A stretch of 13,985 nucleotides of DNA from Bacillota bacterium (lineage in GTDB: Bacteria; Bacillota; Clostridia; Acetivibrionales; DSM-1351). The notes under the pieces were generated by a model. That model did not search any database, was not told the DNA's origin, and worked only from the letters and a program-made list of their open reading frames with translations. This document shows, piece after piece, positions 12,677-13,985 of the stretch; the stretch's first letter is position 1, and every line of letters begins with the position of its first letter. Where the stretch lies: contig JAEWMS010000074.1 in NCBI GenBank assembly GCA_023393115.1, forward strand, positions 1-13,985. Reading direction: 5' to 3'. The translations under genes and the position numbers were made by a program.

Positions 12677-13729
12677 TTAAATTATGAATACAATCACATA
12701 ATAAATTATAAGTAGACTGATACCTATAGGTAGCCCGATTTTAGCCCACTCTCTGCTCTTAATATTTAGTTTTCCCGCCGAAATAATATTGGGTATATTC
12801 CCGGGTATCAACATTCCACCGCTGAGAAGTAATCCCATCAGTATTGCCTGTATCTGCTTCAGGCTCATGGCAGGACTTATTTCGGCAGCTGCCAGAGTCG
12901 CATTGTCAAGGACTGCTGAAGACATATTGATCCAGTATAGAATACGGCTGTCAAGATGTATAATATAAGTATTTATTAGCGGCTTGAAGCCTGCCCCCAG
13001 AAGTTCAAGTGCAATTATGAAAAGAAATATTTTGAAGGCTCTTACAAATACATCCTTAAGGCTTTCTGCTTGTATAATATTTTTTTCTTCAATGCTCCAG
13101 TTTTCATCCTTCTCTGTAACCTCCGAAACCTTTTCCTTTCGTGCTGATACCAAAGCTCCCAGTAGTCCCATAGCTATTACACCGGGTATTACATATATTC
13201 CGATATTCCTGGTTAGGTAAAAGAAATCAACCTTCAGTGCCGATACAACAATGGTGGACAAGGGCTCACCGATAGGCGTTAATACCGCTCCTAAACCGAT
13301 TGAAAAACAGGCGATAACTGTTAATATAACCTTTCGGCTATGCTTAATTGGAAGGGCGTGAATGATTTCCACAAGAATTAACGCAGCTATGATTGCTGTA
13401 ATAAAGCTTGACAACAGACCTAGTACCGTTATCAGTAAGAAAATGAAAACCGGCAAAGGAATTTTTCTCGTTACAACACTTACAAATATCTTTATTCTTT
13501 TAACCGATACCCTGAATATCAATCCTGCTATAAGTACCGCAGCCGTTATAAAGTATAGAAGATAATTCATAAAGATGTGTGATAAAAGCGCAAAGGATAA
13601 AGCTTTTGAAATTATTGTGGCAGCTAAACCCATAACAAGAAGAAAATACTCAAGGTTATGCTCAACTTTTTGAAAAGTAAAGGGTAAAACCAAAATCATT
13701 ACCAGTACAATGATTAAACCTATTATCAT
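12677..13729 (-). CDS. DUF1646-family membrane transporter (ion-transporter superfamily)
   Basis: The 350-residue, strongly hydrophobic protein has about ten membrane segments in two halves, separated by a charged loop at about 195-225 (RKEKVSEVTEKDEN...). Family-like signatures sit in matched positions: GLGAVLTPIGEPLSTI (145-160) in the first half, and LDNATLAAAEISP (274-286) with GGMLIPGNIPNIISAG (304-319) in the second. These re-entrant Pro/Gly/Asn-rich loops resemble ion-transporter superfamily antiporters (NhaD/ArsB-like), so a cation or anion substrate is likely, but DUF1646 (PF07854) proteins lack a confirmed one as far as I know. GGAGG lies 6 nt before ATG 13729. It converges on the Crp/Fnr gene, with only 7 bp between stops. 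It appears to be transcribed alone. Confidence 0.82.
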   Translation of the reverse strand: MIIGLIIVLVMILVLPFTFQKVEHNLEYFLLVMGLAATIISKALSFALLSHIFMNYLLYFITAAVLIAGLIFRVSVKRIKIFVSVVTRKIPLPVFIFLLITVLGLLSSFITAIIAALILVEIIHALPIKHSRKVILTVIACFSIGLGAVLTPIGEPLSTIVVSALKVDFFYLTRNIGIYVIPGVIAMGLLGALVSARKEKVSEVTEKDENWSIEEKNIIQAESLKDVFVRAFKIFLFIIALELLGAGFKPLINTYIIHLDSRILYWINMSSAVLDNATLAAAEISPAMSLKQIQAILMGLLLSGGMLIPGNIPNIISAGKLNIKSREWAKIGLPIGISLLIIYYVIVFII

Positions 13730-13778
13730 TTTAGACCTCCGGAAATTAGTTATTTTTTATTATCTTTCGTGATTATCC

Positions 13779-13793
13779 TTATGCTATGCATAA
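13779..13793. promoter_or_regulatory. Inverted repeat upstream of the DUF1646 gene
   Basis: TTATGC and GCATAA are perfect 6-bp arms with TAT between, 50-64 bp before the start codon at 13729. No convincing promoter hexamers could be assigned. The position is suitable for an operator, but the evidence is weak. Confidence 0.3.
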
Positions 13794-13861
13794 ACGGTTT
13801 CAACAGCTTACAACATAAATATTAACAACTATAAGTACTATTTTTACTAATAACTGTAAAT

Positions 13862-13985
13862 ATCGAATAGGAGGTAGCTGATTATTTCAGCTACCGACCT
13901 TTCACACCACCGTACGTACCGTTCGGTATACGGCGGTTCAATAGAATTAACTTACTTTCATGTACTGTTCCAATAAAGATATTAA
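13862..13985 (-). mobile_element. 3' end of a group II intron (partial)
   Basis: On the minus strand, domain V is recognisable at about 13907-13936. CCGCCGTA pairs with TACGGTGG, a CG bulge follows the upper helix TACC/GGTA, and GAAC caps it. Domain VI follows at about 13865-13903: GGTAGCTGA pairs with TCAGCTACC, and a lower helix AGG/CCT, GAA/TTC leaves a bulged A (position 13868), the expected branch point. The intron end is probably ...TTCGAT at 13862, seven bases after the branch A. The rest of the intron lies beyond the window. This is a retroelement inserted about 130 bp upstream of the DUF1646 gene start. Confidence 0.85.
13947..13985 (-). CDS. C-terminus of group II intron reverse transcriptase (partial)
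   Basis: Reading into the window on the minus strand gives LISLLEQYMKVS followed by TAA at 13947-13949. It ends 7 bp before the start of domain V, where an intron-encoded protein normally stops. Another frame stays open through domain V to a TAG at 13891-13893 (GTVHESKLILLNRR...), but translating the catalytic domain would be unusual, so I consider it incidental. Only 12 residues are visible, so the assignment rests on position. Confidence 0.5.
   Translation of the reverse strand, partial: LISLLEQYMKVS

Noticed and set aside
13891..13985. Alternative reverse-transcriptase frame reading through intron domain V
   Set aside because: It would translate the catalytic RNA domain. The frame ending at 13947, just before domain V, fits the usual layout better, though not conclusively.

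Overview
The window is AT-rich DNA with purine-rich Shine-Dalgarno sites (AGGAGG, GGAGG), many intrinsic terminators and Gram-positive style gene families: PadR with a HAAS membrane protein, a split MacB/FtsX-type exporter, a lipoprotein-anchored amino-acid transporter, a prismane-associated CxxC protein and a BFD-like 2Fe-2S protein. This points to an anaerobic Firmicute of class Clostridia, possibly Ruminiclostridium-like. That placement is an inference from gene content; no marker gene is present.

Left part (1-5500): the last 27 codons of an unidentified gene, then a PadR-type repressor translationally coupled to a HAAS/DUF1700-type membrane protein. Facing them across a shared terminator hairpin is an ABC exporter, ATPase plus two-module FtsX permease, on the minus strand. 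It is divergent from a TetR-family regulator. The exporter promoter is unusually clear: consensus -35 and -10 boxes with a 17-bp spacer, bracketed by two near-identical 19-bp palindromic sites in opposite orientation. TetR is the obvious candidate ligand for these sites.

Centre (5500-9370): an apparent five-gene unit on the plus strand. It encodes an L-2-amino-thiazoline-4-carboxylate (ATC) hydrolase-family protein, then a complete polar amino-acid ABC importer (lipoprotein, two different permeases, ATPase). The layout resembles cystine/sulfur amino-acid importers and suggests uptake of a cysteine precursor or derivative followed by hydrolysis inside the cell.

Right-centre (9430-10934): an ArsR-type regulator with a Cys cluster, started by TTG. 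It is divergent from a nitroreductase remnant that has lost its N-terminal half, and the region between holds strong inverted repeats. Two small redox proteins follow: a DUF1858 CxxC protein and a BFD-like 2Fe-2S protein.

Right part (10927-13985): two adjacent YdcZ/DUF606 membrane proteins on the minus strand, divergent from a YeiL-like Crp/Fnr regulator. Next is a DUF1646 membrane transporter on the minus strand. The extreme right edge holds the 3' end of a group II intron on the minus strand (domains V and VI and the probable last codons of its reverse transcriptase), which runs out of the window.

Several gene starts were placed downstream of the longest open frame because a clear ribosome binding site decides them. 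No tRNA, rRNA, CRISPR array or complete insertion sequence was seen.
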